The position numbers and the translations under genes are program-made. A DNA stretch of 64,000 bases, taken from NCBI RefSeq assembly GCF_047948215.1, contig NC_134465.1, forward strand, positions 49,073,946-49,137,945. The letters are read 5' to 3'. The notes below the pieces were generated by a model. It was not told where the DNA came from and did not search any database. It saw nothing but the letters and a program-made list of their open reading frames with translations. Positions 12,281 through 21,549 of this stretch are shown piece after piece. How positions within the stretch are numbered: position 1 is the first letter of the stretch; the number at the start of each line of letters is the position of its first letter. This DNA is from Lycorma delicatula (lineage: Eukaryota > Arthropoda > Insecta > Hemiptera > Fulgoridae).

Positions 12281-12349
12281 CTTCTCTTTCACCCTTCCAG
12301 CGTGTTTCTGGACAGATCTGGCGATCAAAGAGCCCTTGCTTTCCGCCAT
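12281..12349 (-). CDS. Amph: amphiphysin-type BAR protein, first coding exon only
   Basis: The minus strand gives ATG at 12349 and 23 codons reading M-A-E-S-K-G-S-L-I-A-R then SVQKHAGRVKEK, with a GTAAT splice donor right after the last AAG (12280-12276). This is the N-terminal amphipathic helix of amphiphysin/BIN1 proteins, which bind and bend membranes through a BAR domain. Known members have a closely similar N-terminus (..VQKHAGRAKEK in flies), and vertebrate AMPH and BIN1 end their first coding exon at this QEK/KEK position. No further amphiphysin exon was found to the left down to position 1. Because the exon lies inside an insertion with terminal repeats and target duplication, I infer it is a captured copy, not the native locus. 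Frame, start and donor are intact. Confidence 0.75.
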
Positions 12350-12560
12350 CTTCTGATCACTACTGAAAAAACAACTAAACCGCTTTCATATTCCGTCCAC
12401 CGACTAAACTAGAAAAGGGAACGAACAAGGTACATACACACGCGGAATAAAAATAAAACTATCTTCCACCAGTGTCATCACTGCGGGAACAACAGTGCTC
12501 TCTCTCCCTCGAAGTCTCGCGTGCAGCTTTCTACGTGCGCATGCGTACTACAACCAAGTA
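12350..12560 (-). promoter_or_regulatory. candidate promoter and 5' UTR of the captured exon
   Basis: Immediately upstream of the minus-strand ATG, base composition changes from AT-rich to mixed with CpG-containing words. TGCGCATGCGTA at 12536-12547 matches an NRF1-type site in 11 of 12 positions and is its own near-complement. A pyrimidine-rich GCTCTCTCTCCCTC tract lies at 12497-12510. This fits a TATA-less housekeeping promoter, but transcription is inferred only. Confidence 0.45.
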
Positions 12561-12767
12561 CGCCGCTTGAACTGTGAAGCGCACAGTTCTATACAAAGAT
12601 TTTTGTAGATTTTTTATAAACTAGGGGATCGCTCCTGAAATTAGGCTTAAGGATTATATATTGTACAAGTATAAAGAAAAAAGGACTTATTATATTAAAT
12701 GTTATCAATATCAAGTGGAAATAGGGGGTGCTGCAGTTCCATAGTGTCTATATGCGAGCCGCCACTG

Positions 12768-12880
12768 ATTTTGTTAAATGAGTAATAAACACAAAAAAAC
12801 AAAACTTATAGAGAATTTAATTCAAAAAAATAAAGGTTGTATGTATATAATACAGAATGTTATATAAAATAGGTTTTATT
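12768..12880 (+). repeat. repeat F, right part
   Basis: Continuation after the hAT-like element. AAATGAGTAATAAACAC aligns with CAATGATTAATAAATAC at 20574-20590 (14 of 17 bases), and similarity continues through AAACAAAACTT. Confidence 0.75.
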
Positions 12881-12984
12881 TATTCTAATATAATTATACA
12901 GCGTGTTAACAAAGTATAGCTAAACATAATAATCTTACAGCAGTTACACAGAAAAAAAATTGTTAGTAAATAGTCCTACGAAAA

Positions 12985-13535
12985 AACGATATATTTTTCA
13001 GTATAACACCACACTCCAAGACCCCAAGGGGGAGGTGTAAATCAGAAATGTTAAATAGGAAAAGTAGGATTGTGATACACTCTTTTAAAGGGCATTGAAA
13101 AACAAGTTTTCGGCTATAACAACCCTAATTCAATTACCGGCCATTTAATATTTTTCCCCACTAGTCTCAAAACTGGTCTATCCAACCCCATAAATAACAA
13201 TAAACCAGCAAAAAAAAGTATAAAATACTACAACCCCTCAAAACGATATATTTTTCGGTATGAGACCCCTACTTGGGGTTTACTGTAAACTACTACTTAA
13301 AATAGCTATGAAAAATATTAAATGACTTATATTTTCGGTTAAGGTTGTCATAGCCGGAAGTTGTTTTTAAAAAAAAAAAATTGTTTTTCAATGCTTTTTA
13401 AATAATGTATACCACTCTATACTTTCCATTTAAAACAATTGATTGGATTCCATGAAGCCCCCTGGTTTTGTTGCTTGAGATATGGTCGCCTCTTACTCAA
13501 AAATAGATCGTTTCGAGGTATAAGTTGTTACCACA
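12985..13535. repeat. foldback repeat E
   Basis: Two inverted arms of about 200 bp (roughly 12985-13190 and 13300-13535). Both contain GCATTGAAAAACAA and a CATTTAATATTTTT core, in opposite orientation. The left arm shows CGGCTATAACAACCCTAA and the right-arm complement CGGCTATGACAACCTTAA. A related pair lies at 62.28-62.47 and 63.16-63.39 kb. No coding content. Confidence 0.65.
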
Positions 13536-13559
13536 TATATGCCTAATTTAATATCGGCG

Positions 13560-14400
13560 GATGAACACGGTATAACAACTCATATGTGAGCTGGCACACA
13601 GTATACGGACGCGCTGTTACAAGCATCACTACTGCAGTTCTCCCACTATAGCGGCGCTGCGGCCCCGCCACTCTCAGGCTCCAATAAAAGAGCGTGCACG
13701 AGAGTGAATCTTAAATTCATCGTCCACCACCACCTGGAGAAGATCAAGAAGAAAAAGATGGAAGAAAGAGAAGAAGTTCCCTGGCCGGCCCAACTTGGGA
13801 CCTCCCGGCGGATATCAACATCCCCGCCAGAGTAGCAGGCCCGCCGAGGGAGCCGCTGGACGCGAACGCTACCTTCCCGCTCCAGCTCCAGCTCGCCGGG
13901 TTTCAATCGCCCTTGCCGGCGGACTCAGCAGCAGGAACCGGCCCAGTGTGGGATCGCTCGGGGAGAACCGCCTCGCCCGCGCTGGCGAAGGATGACCGAC
14001 ACTACGGGGCTCTGGGGGCCACCACTTCCACGCTGTAGTGGGGACCCAACTGCCGCTGAGGGAAAGCCCGGTCAGACTTCAATGAACGAGCCGCAACTCC
14101 CCGACTTCGCCGGAGACCAGCTTCCAGACCCAACAACTCTTCTCAGAGCTTACGCAAAAAAAATGGCCCTTTTCAGGGCCACCACAAGGTTATGAATTAC
14201 GAGCCGTCGAAGCTATTCCAAGAAAACAGCCCTTCTCAGGGCTACCAAAAGGTTAGTGATTACAACGAGCTGTCGAAGCCAATCGATGATAAAAACGGCC
14301 CTTTTCAGGACTACCATAAAGTTAAAGTGCCACGTGCCGTTCGAAGCCACTAGGCGACAAAGCACATATTTTTTAGCTGTTGAAAAGTTATTTAAGGGTT
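13560..14400 (+). repeat. unclassified GC-rich block with tandem stem-loops
   Basis: Sharp rise in GC against an AT-rich background. AATAAA sits at 13683-13688. One plus-strand frame from about 13725 to 14350 stays open except for two stops near 14035-14060, with proline/alanine-rich content and then repeated K/E-N-x-P-x-Q peptides. A second frame gives short pieces at 13795-13995 and 13992-14195. I recognise no protein family. It could be part of an LTR retrotransposon or a transcribed repeat. The four stem-loops at its 3' side are listed separately. Confidence 0.5.
14135..14312 (+). promoter_or_regulatory. cluster of four histone-type 3' stem-loops
   Basis: 16-nt stem-loops (6-bp stem, 4-nt loop) at 14135-14150 (one mismatch), 14165-14180, 14228-14243 and 14297-14312 (one mismatch plus a G-T pair). 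The second, GGCCCTTTTCAGGGCC, fits the metazoan histone mRNA stem-loop consensus exactly, is preceded by an A run and followed by ACCAC. The third and fourth also have A-rich 5' flanks and TACCA after the stem. In histone mRNAs this structure binds SLBP and directs poly(A)-less 3' processing. The last three lie in tandem units of about 63-69 bp that share a GTCGAAGC-like end. No histone coding sequence is adjacent. Confidence 0.65.
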
Positions 14401-14479
14401 GTCAGATTTTGTTAACATCATACTACAGTAGCGCAAATTGGAAAAATCATTGGAGATCTCAGAATTAACAGAAAAATAA

Positions 14480-15200
14480 AACTTATTAAGTACAAATTTC
14501 ACATTAACATTTTTATAAAAAAAAAAAATTGAAGAAAAAATATGAAATAAAATTTAACAAATGAATATTTTTAAGCCAACCAATGAAAACTCTGAAGATT
14601 TTTTTTTGATACTTTTTTTACCAAATTCCAATAAATGATCATTTTTTTGTTAAATTCTAATTTACTATCACAAATTATGCTAAAGTAGCCCGCGGTTTAT
14701 CGCGGATAAAAAGAAATATTTTTTAAATTTAAAATTTTTTTTTGAAATCAATTGCAAATTAAAAGGTTTTTAATTTTAACGATTTAAAATTTTGGAAAAC
14801 ATAAAAAAAAGACTGAAAAAATATAGATATTTCTTAAATTTATTTAAAAAGATTTTATTTGACCAAAAAAAACATAATCATATGCTCTGGAGAAGACCGT
14901 CACCGCCTTTCCTACTTTACCCAGTTATATGTTTTAATCCCTTATTTAATTCCTTTTCTTCTATATCATTTGTAATATTTACATTAATCCGTTCACATTG
15001 ATCGTTTTTCTCTGTGATGTCACAACCAATTAATTTTACTATTCTAAACATAATTCTAATTAACCTCCATATTTTTTTACGTTTTTTTTAAAAAATACTT
15101 TATCTATGTAGTCTCATCAACAATTAAAGTCATTAGCGATTTATCAGTGTAATGTAACTTAACTGGTAAATTTGTAGTATTGAACAAACTCAGGTCGACT
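14480..15200. other. AT-rich sequence, no gene recognised
   Basis: A/T homopolymer-rich. Open frames are low-complexity and show no family resemblance. Confidence 0.6.
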
Positions 15201-15205
15201 AATCA

Positions 15206-15395
15206 TGGAGACGTGTAATTAATTAACCCAACCTTAATTAACCCAACCACCAAACAACACCGGTATTCACAATTTAGTATTCAAATCCGAATAAAAACTA
15301 TAAAAAATCTTTATTAGAATTTAAACCTGAGAACTTCGACTTCAAAATCAGCTGATTTACTACCTGTTTACCGCTAGACCAACCCCGTGGTTTCA
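15206..15395 (-). repeat. SINE-A, old divergent copy
   Basis: Reverse orientation. Body (CCAACCACCAAACAACACCGG) and head (AAATCAGCTGATTTACTACC) are recognisable but more diverged than other copies, and the tail is missing. Suggests that SINE-A has been active over a long period. Confidence 0.75.
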
Positions 15396-15399
15396 CTTT

Positions 15400-15890
15400 A
15401 ATTCTTGTTCACTCTTCTCATAACGTTTACAAATTTACTTAAATAAACGTTACCTTTAAAAAAAACCGGTTGAAAAAACTAAAATTAAGAAACTTGCATC
15501 TTGATAAAAATACTAAGAGATTATGACTACCGAGCACGAGATAAGGCTTGTAGAATGGAAAAATGTATATAATTATATTTTCCCTTAATTTTATACTCGT
15601 AAATTTTACTTCAAACTATTATTTATCGTATCATTTTGTTACGTTTCGGGTACGTTAATTCAAATTTTCCAAAATATTTTTTCTATGAAAATACTTTAAA
15701 AAATGTATATAAGATTATATAATTTCGTAAACTAAACCCAGTACTAAGTAATAATAATAAAAATGTAAAAAATATTTTTAATTCATATAAATAGAACAAG
15801 TTTTTTTATTCAAAAAAGATCTTATATTTAAATTACACAAAGATAAAATTTTATCTGCAATTTAAAATTACAGATAAAAAAATGGTATAT
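15400..15890. other. AT-rich sequence, nothing recognised
   Basis: No gene, RNA or shared repeat seen. Confidence 0.5.
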
Positions 15891-16178
15891 TTTCTTTTTC
15901 CTGTTTAGCCTCCGGTAACTACCGTTCAGATAATACTTCAGAGGATGATATGTATGAGTGTAAATGAAGTGTAATCTTGTACATTCTCAGTTCGACCATT
16001 CCTGAGATGTGAGGTTAATTGAAACCCAACCACCAAAGAACACCGGTATCCACGATCTAGTAGTCAAATCCGTGTAAAAATAACTGGCTTTACTAGGAGG
16101 ACTTGAACGCTGGAACTCTCAACTACCAAATCAGCTGATTTGAGAAGACGCGTTCACCACTAGACCAACCCGGTGGGT
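15891..16178 (-). mobile_element. SINE-A, full length
   Basis: Reverse orientation with tail, body and head all present and close to the copy at 5846. Flanks share an A-rich TAAAAAAA word on both sides, but it is too simple to call a firm target duplication. Confidence 0.88.
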
Positions 16179-16568
16179 AAAAAAAAATTGCTGTTCATAC
16201 TATAAATCTTTTTTTTGAAACTGTATAAAAATAAATTTATAATATTTCGTAAAAATTATTCAACCGATCAATTTCATTCTTTTTTTTTAGATTTAGGTCA
16301 AATAATATAAAAGGGCATACATAATATCGACAAATTTAATGAATCGAGTTAATATAATTTTAATGCTGTTATTATTATTATTATTATTGCTGTATTAATA
16401 CAGGTTTGTAAATCAACAAACAAATCATGCGTTTTATTTATAAACAAAAAAAACTGTGAGTAGAATAGTTTTGTTTTCTGTTTTTATAAATGACGTCTAC
16501 TACGTCTACTAATGACGGCCACTGCACCCGGATTTAAAACATAACTATGTAGTACAGGCAAATAATAA

Positions 16569-16604
<36 letters not shown>

Positions 16605-16628
16605 TATATATAAAAACTATATATAAAA

Positions 16629-16695
16629 CGCGCACACAAACACACACAATATATATATATATATATATATATTGTGTGTGTTTGTGTGCGCGCGC
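16629..16695. repeat. long perfect palindrome of microsatellite blocks
   Basis: An arm beginning GCGCACACAAACACACACAA is mirrored after a central (AT)n tract by its exact reverse complement, giving about 66 bp of inverted repeat. It is preceded by another AT palindrome at 16573-16602. Confidence 0.8.
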
Positions 16696-17313
16696 GTAAT
16701 CTAAGTGCATCTGGACAAAGATATAAATAGAAAGCTATCTAATGCAGAACTCATGAGTGCTTAATGTATACTAATATTAGTAACATATACATACAATAAA
16801 TTAACGAATTGAAAATTTTAAAAAAGATGTAGAGCCAGATGTGTCGTTCGAGGGTTTTTTTCAATATAATTATTCTTAAGTTTGCTAAGTAAAAACTGTA
16901 ATTATATTAGTAGTACGTCTCGATGTCTCTTTTTTCTTCCCGTTATACCTACCGTTAATTGTCGAAATATCTTGGCAATAAAAAAAAGTGTATTTTAAAA
17001 GTCTTATGAATTCAAATTTCATATATACATACAGAATATCTCTAAAATGGTAAGTTTAAGTTGGCTACATTTTTGGATTCTACTTGTAAAACTAAGCAAA
17101 AAATTCTTTAAAAAATGACAATTTCTCCTTCGTTCTTCTGTCCGCCATTTTGTTATTTTTATATAAAAATTTATATCTCAAGTTCGGATAGACGAATCAC
17201 ATTAATATTTAGTAAGCGTCTTGGTAATACAATTTTAAAATTATTAAAAAATCAGGACATAAATACTTTCGCAAATTACATAATGGCGGCCATGTTTATT
17301 TTTCAATCCGATA

Positions 17314-17707
17314 TCTATATATATAAAAATGAATGTTTGCCTGTATGTATGTCGTTTATGCCTTCCTAAACCGTTCATCCGATTGCGATGAAACTTTAGT
17401 GAGTTGTTATGCGCACGGTCGCGAAGGTTTCTGAATCAGTTTGGACCCGCTAAGTGGGGCTGGCGTCGATATATTTCGAAAAATTAAATTTATGGTCCGA
17501 TTTACCTCATGTTCAGAATACATGTTACTTACATGGAAAGAATTATCTCTGCAAAAATGGACCGGATAGATGGCGCTGGGGGTTGAATATTCATATTCAG
17601 AATATGAATATTAATTACGTGAAAAGAAATATTTTTGCAAAAACTATACCCGCTAGGTAGCGCCGGTGTCGAGATATTTACGAAACAAACAAATATACAA
17701 ACATACT

Positions 17708-17762
<55 letters not shown>

Positions 17763-18012
17763 TAAATATATAAAAGGCAATGTATGTACGTGTCCGCTAA
17801 AGACCATAAAAATAATGGACCGAAATAAGCGCGGACAAAAGGGAAAAATGGAAAACGAAGGGAAAAGGTGGAAAGAGAAATGGGGAAAACGGGAAAGGGG
17901 AAAAAGTAAAAGGTAAAATTTTGTGAAGTTCCGTAATGTTCAGTTTTTTAATTTTTTTATCAAATTTTCAATTGTGTTCATTTAAACTCTCCCTCCCTCT
18001 CCCTCTCTCTCA

Positions 18013-18076
<64 letters not shown>

Positions 18077-18115
18077 TCAAATCTACCAATAGCGAAGCAT
18101 TGCCGGATCTACTAA
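17314..18115 (+). mobile_element. non-autonomous Helitron
   Basis: 802 bp inserted in the left arm of foldback D. It starts with TC (TCTATATATATAAAAATG) and ends CTAA at 18112-18115 (CTRR), with host A at 17313 and host T at 18116, the typical A|T Helitron target and no duplication. Two uninterrupted counterparts exist: the opposite arm of D near 18520-18550 and the repeat at 60110-60140. It carries a (TA)n tract at 17717-17761, a mixed CT/AT microsatellite at 17990-18074, and no Rep/helicase gene. I see no convincing 3' subterminal hairpin. Confidence 0.72.
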
Positions 18116-18637
18116 TATCTCAATAAATATTAGTTTAATCAAAATGTATGTTTTACTAAAATAATAAGCATTTATTTATTTTAAAAAATGACATTTTTAA
18201 ATCGATTAACAAATAGTCGAGTTATGGCAGAAAATTGATTTTGTAATTATGTGTCTGTTTTCACGTCCTCCACTTTACGTTCAATTCGATGAAATATTAA
18301 TCGTTTTTATTTATTATTAAATCTAGCACTGTAAATTAATATCAAATTCAGTAATAATTTTTTCAAAATAGTAGAACTAATAATTATGACACAAAATTAC
18401 ATCATTTTTCCCCCATAACTCGACTATCTGTCAACCGATTTTAAAAAAATAGTATGTCATTTTCTTTAAAATAAAAGGCTTAATATTTTGGCAAATAACA
18501 TAAATTTTGGTAAAACTAATATTTACGGTGGTATAACGGATTGTAAAATAAACATGCCGGCCATTTTGTAATCTGCGAAGTTAAGTCCGGATTGTTTGCT
18601 ATTTTTAAAACTTTTTTATTAAGACGCTTTTGAAATA

Positions 18638-19976
18638 CAGGGTTATCATAAAAGAATGGTGCGGTTTTGAACATGGTTTAAATTAAAACAGAATTACTTA
18701 CAGTTTATGTTTTTTTGTTTTTCAAATTTGTCGTCTCAAACATTTTTTTACATAATTAATAAATTTCAATATGTGCGCCCTTAGTCGCTCGACAAATGTC
18801 CAAACGATACTCAACTTCTCTCCAAACATTAGTTAACATTTCATCGTTAATGGTTGTCATTGCTTCATTAATCCTGTTTTTTAAGCGGTTTAGGTCGCGA
18901 ATTTTTTGTGTATAAACAACGCTTTTGATGTACCCCCACAAGAAAAAATCATAAGGTGTCAGGTCTGGACTCCTTGGAGGCCAAAGTTCGGGTCCTTACC
19001 GGCCTATCCATCGATCTCCAAATTTTTCGTTTAAAGCGTCCGTGACCGATGCATTGGTCACGTCACGGTGCATTGGTCAAGTGCGGGGGAGCACCATCTT
19101 GTTGGAAATGAAGTCGATTAATATTTTCGAGTTCATCCGGCTGAGGAAAGCAATAATCGGTTAACATGTCAAGATACACAACTCCATTAATTGTTTTTTC
19201 AGCAAAGAAGAAAGGCCCTATTACATGATTTTTCATCATACCACACCAAACATTAACTTTAGGCGAATCGCGTTGATTCTCAATAATTGCGTGTGGGTTA
19301 TCGAGCCCCATATTCGTGAATTGTGTTTGTTAACACATCCATTCACGTGGAATTTCGCTTCGTCTGTAAAAATTATATCGTCTAAAAATGATTCATTTTC
19401 ACAGCGACATTTCAACAGCGAAATTGTAACATTTTACACCATCATCGGGTTTCAATTCCTGCAGTATCTGGATTTTATAAGCGTGTAATTTCAGTTTTTT
19501 ATGTAAAACTTTGTGAACTGTTGATTTTGGAATACCTAATTCGACGCTTCGACGGGGGATGGACTTCCCAGGACTTCTAATCGCCGATCGTCTAATTAGT
19601 TCAACCGTTTTGTCTGGTACACTTGGTCTGCCGGATGATTTCTGTTTCTTAACCGATCCGGTTTCTTCGAATTGTTTCAACCGACGTGTTATGTTATTTT
19701 TGTGTGGTGGATCTCTTCCGAATTCACGTCGAACTAAAATTACGGATTTTAATTCAGCCATCAATAAAACACACTTTGCTTTGTCTTTATCCGAGAACAT
19801 AGTAACTCACTAAATTCATCGCAACAACAATACAAGAACTGATGTTGTGATTACAACTGCTGATAAACAGACTTTTGGGTTGGAGGCTTTCAGGGATACC
19901 AATATAACATCTAGAAATTTCCCTACAATCTTCCTATGAATTAGTGAAACCGCACCATTCTTTTATGATAACTGTG
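18638..19976 (-). mobile_element. Tc1/mariner-type transposon, nearly complete
   Basis: 1339 bp with ~30-bp terminal inverted repeats: both ends share GTTATCATAAAAGAATGGTG and continue CGGTTT, with two mismatches near the tip. TA flanks at 18636-18637 and 19977-19978. The opposite arm of foldback D shows the same target uninterrupted, confirming TA insertion. Contains one transposase gene with a few frame breaks, so a relatively recent insertion. Confidence 0.92.
18756..19800 (-). pseudogene. Tc1/mariner-type transposase with frameshifts
   Basis: Starts at 19800 (MFSDKDKAK) and would be about 345 residues, normal for the family. The N-terminal 133 residues hold the DNA-binding part (RRLKQFEETGSVKKQKSSGR). 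The first catalytic aspartate is in IFTDEAKFHVNG (near 19360), the second in LHFQQDGAPPH (near 19095) and the third in PPRSPDLTPYDFFLWG (near 18960), i.e. a DDD triad, all retained. Damage: an apparent one-base loss near 19400, another near 19309, a short direct duplication of GCATTGGTCA near 19050-19080 and one stop near 19000. It ends HIEIY before the stop at 18756. Inactive as read. Confidence 0.9.
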
Positions 19977-20157
19977 TATTATTGTGATTCGTCTATCCAA
20001 CTTGAGAAAAAAATTTTTATACAAAAATGACAAAATGGTGGACAGGGGGAGAACGAAGGAGAAATTGCTATTTTTCCTAAGGATATTTTTTGTTTAGTTT
20101 TTCAAGTAGAATCTGAAATAGGATTGCAAGCCCACCATTTTAGAAACACTCTGTCTC

Positions 20158-20170
<13 letters not shown>

Positions 20171-20216
<46 letters not shown>
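20171..20216. repeat. (TA)n microsatellite
   Basis: Nearly pure TA tract at the left edge of repeat F. Confidence 0.9.
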
Positions 20217-20221
<5 letters not shown>

Positions 20222-20690
20222 GTATCACGAAGTTCTCCCGAAATTTTCATAACCTACTCTATTCGTGAAAATAATGGAAAAAATTTATATAAAAAATGTC
20301 ATAAAATGCTTCGTTTGCGAGATACGGCTAGTGAAAGATTTCGCCCGGATTTCAGCTACTTCAGTGAAATAAGATCGTACTGAAATCATTAGAACAATAA
20401 TTAAGAGACAGAATTGGTGATTTCTTATGGTTTTTGACCAAGAAAATCGAATAAAATACGTCCCAGAACCGTATCTATAGTATTTTTTTTTTTTAATCTG
20501 GAGTGAACACCAATAAATTGAGAGAAAAATCAGTTTTTTTATGTTTGACAGACAATAACTTTGTTCAATGATTAATAAATACTTAAATATTTTAAACAAA
20601 ACTTTTTGATAAATTAATTCTAACCAAAATAGAGTAAGATAAGTTGAAAAATAAAGAAAAGTTAGAAAAAAATCAAAAATTTATTTAAAA
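20217..20690 (+). repeat. repeat F, uninterrupted copy
   Basis: Same family as 11560-12880, lacking the hAT-like insertion. It supplies the uninterrupted site ACAATAACTTTGTTCAATGA at 20552-20571. Confidence 0.8.
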
Positions 20691-20715
20691 ATATATTAGT
20701 ACATAATATATATTA

Positions 20716-20935
20716 TTAAGGCATCCTGGAATAGTCGCTTTAATATTAGAGGGTCAGGTAGAAGGAAAAAATTGTGCAGGCAGGCAACGTTTGGTATATG
20801 TAAAACAAAATAGTAGGGATGTAGGATGTAGGGGTTATACCGAAATGAAACGACTAGCACTAGATAGGGAATCTTGAAGAGCTGCATCAAACCAGTCAGA
20901 TGACTGAAGACAAAAAAAATATATATATATAATTA
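20716..20935 (+). repeat. RTE-type LINE 3' end ending in (TA)n
   Basis: About 200 bp of the C-terminal coding part (EGQVEGKN, then GYTEMKRLALDRES in sense) and the terminal GACTGAAGACAAAAAAAA, followed by TA repeats. Heavily 5'-truncated. Confidence 0.85.
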
Positions 20936-21549
20936 TGTATTTTCGCGCGCATATGTTATACGAAAAAACTGTGCGTCAAACTTAATTTTTTCGAAAAAAT
21001 AAAAATGTGGGAAATATTTCTAAAAGTAATTTTATTCTTTTTCCAATAATTAACCATCATTCAGAAACTTAAATATATTTTTCCAACTTAAGAATAGGAC
21101 CTTATTTTAATGAAACAAATCGTTTGTAAAACAAAATCATTTACAAAATTTTCACTCGTTCGAGACGGGACGATTCAAGTCTTTATTTTTAATAAGAGAA
21201 CAATATTCAAGGAGACGCAAGGAGTAGATATATAGCAGAACCAATTGGACAATCGACAGAGTAACTCGGTCTCAACGCTGCCAAAGGTTAATAGAAAGAA
21301 ACGATTGAACAGCTGGTTTATCTTCAACGTTGATTCGCTCTGTCAGATACGAAACTAAAATATATTGTCAACACTGCATTTTAGAGTACTTCCGAGTGTT
21401 ACAAAATGAATATCGGGGTTTTAAGGCTATGTAATATTTCTCAAATTTCATGTACACCGACTGAAAATACACGAAATGAAAGAGCAACTCAAACAGTTTT
21501 CAAACAGAGACCATATCGTATACAGCTACTATAATCTTGCGTGCTAGCT

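Larger units (their letters stand above)
11906..12767. mobile_element. hAT-like non-autonomous element carrying a host exon
   Basis: 862-bp insertion. Left terminal repeat CAGTAGCGGCTCGTA (11906-11920) pairs with the complement of the right end, CAGTGGCGGCTCGCA (12753-12767): 13 of 15 match. The 8-bp flanks ATGTTGTT (11898-11905) and ATTTTGTT (12768-12775) differ at one base and fit a hAT-type 8-bp target duplication. Repeat F at 20552-20582 gives an uninterrupted version of the same target (ACTTTGTT), which shows this segment is an insertion. It encodes no transposase. Its middle holds the amphiphysin-like first exon and a promoter-like GC-richer stretch. The hAT assignment rests on the CAG ends and 8-bp duplication only. 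Confidence 0.78.
17032..20153. mobile_element. foldback element D (composite)
   Basis: Two long inverted arms. Left: 17032-17313 plus 18116-18262. Right: 18355-18637 plus 19977-20153. Both contain TCTAAAATGG near the tip, a CTTCGTTCT region, GGATAGACGAATCAC, ATGGCGGCCAT or its counterpart, and a CGAGTTATGG core, in opposite orientation. The left arm is split by a Helitron and the right by a Tc1-type element. A single left-type arm recurs at 59.83-60.26 kb. No coding sequence of its own was seen. Confidence 0.7.

Noticed and set aside
12281..12349. Reading the amphiphysin-like exon as the native Amph gene with introns running left
   Set aside because: No second exon was found between 1 and 12280, and the exon lies inside an insertion with inverted ends, an 8-bp duplication and a matching uninterrupted site at 20.55 kb.
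13646..13906. Minus-strand 86-codon frame in the GC-rich block as a gene
   Set aside because: GC-rich DNA opens several frames at once here. No domain or start context favours this one.
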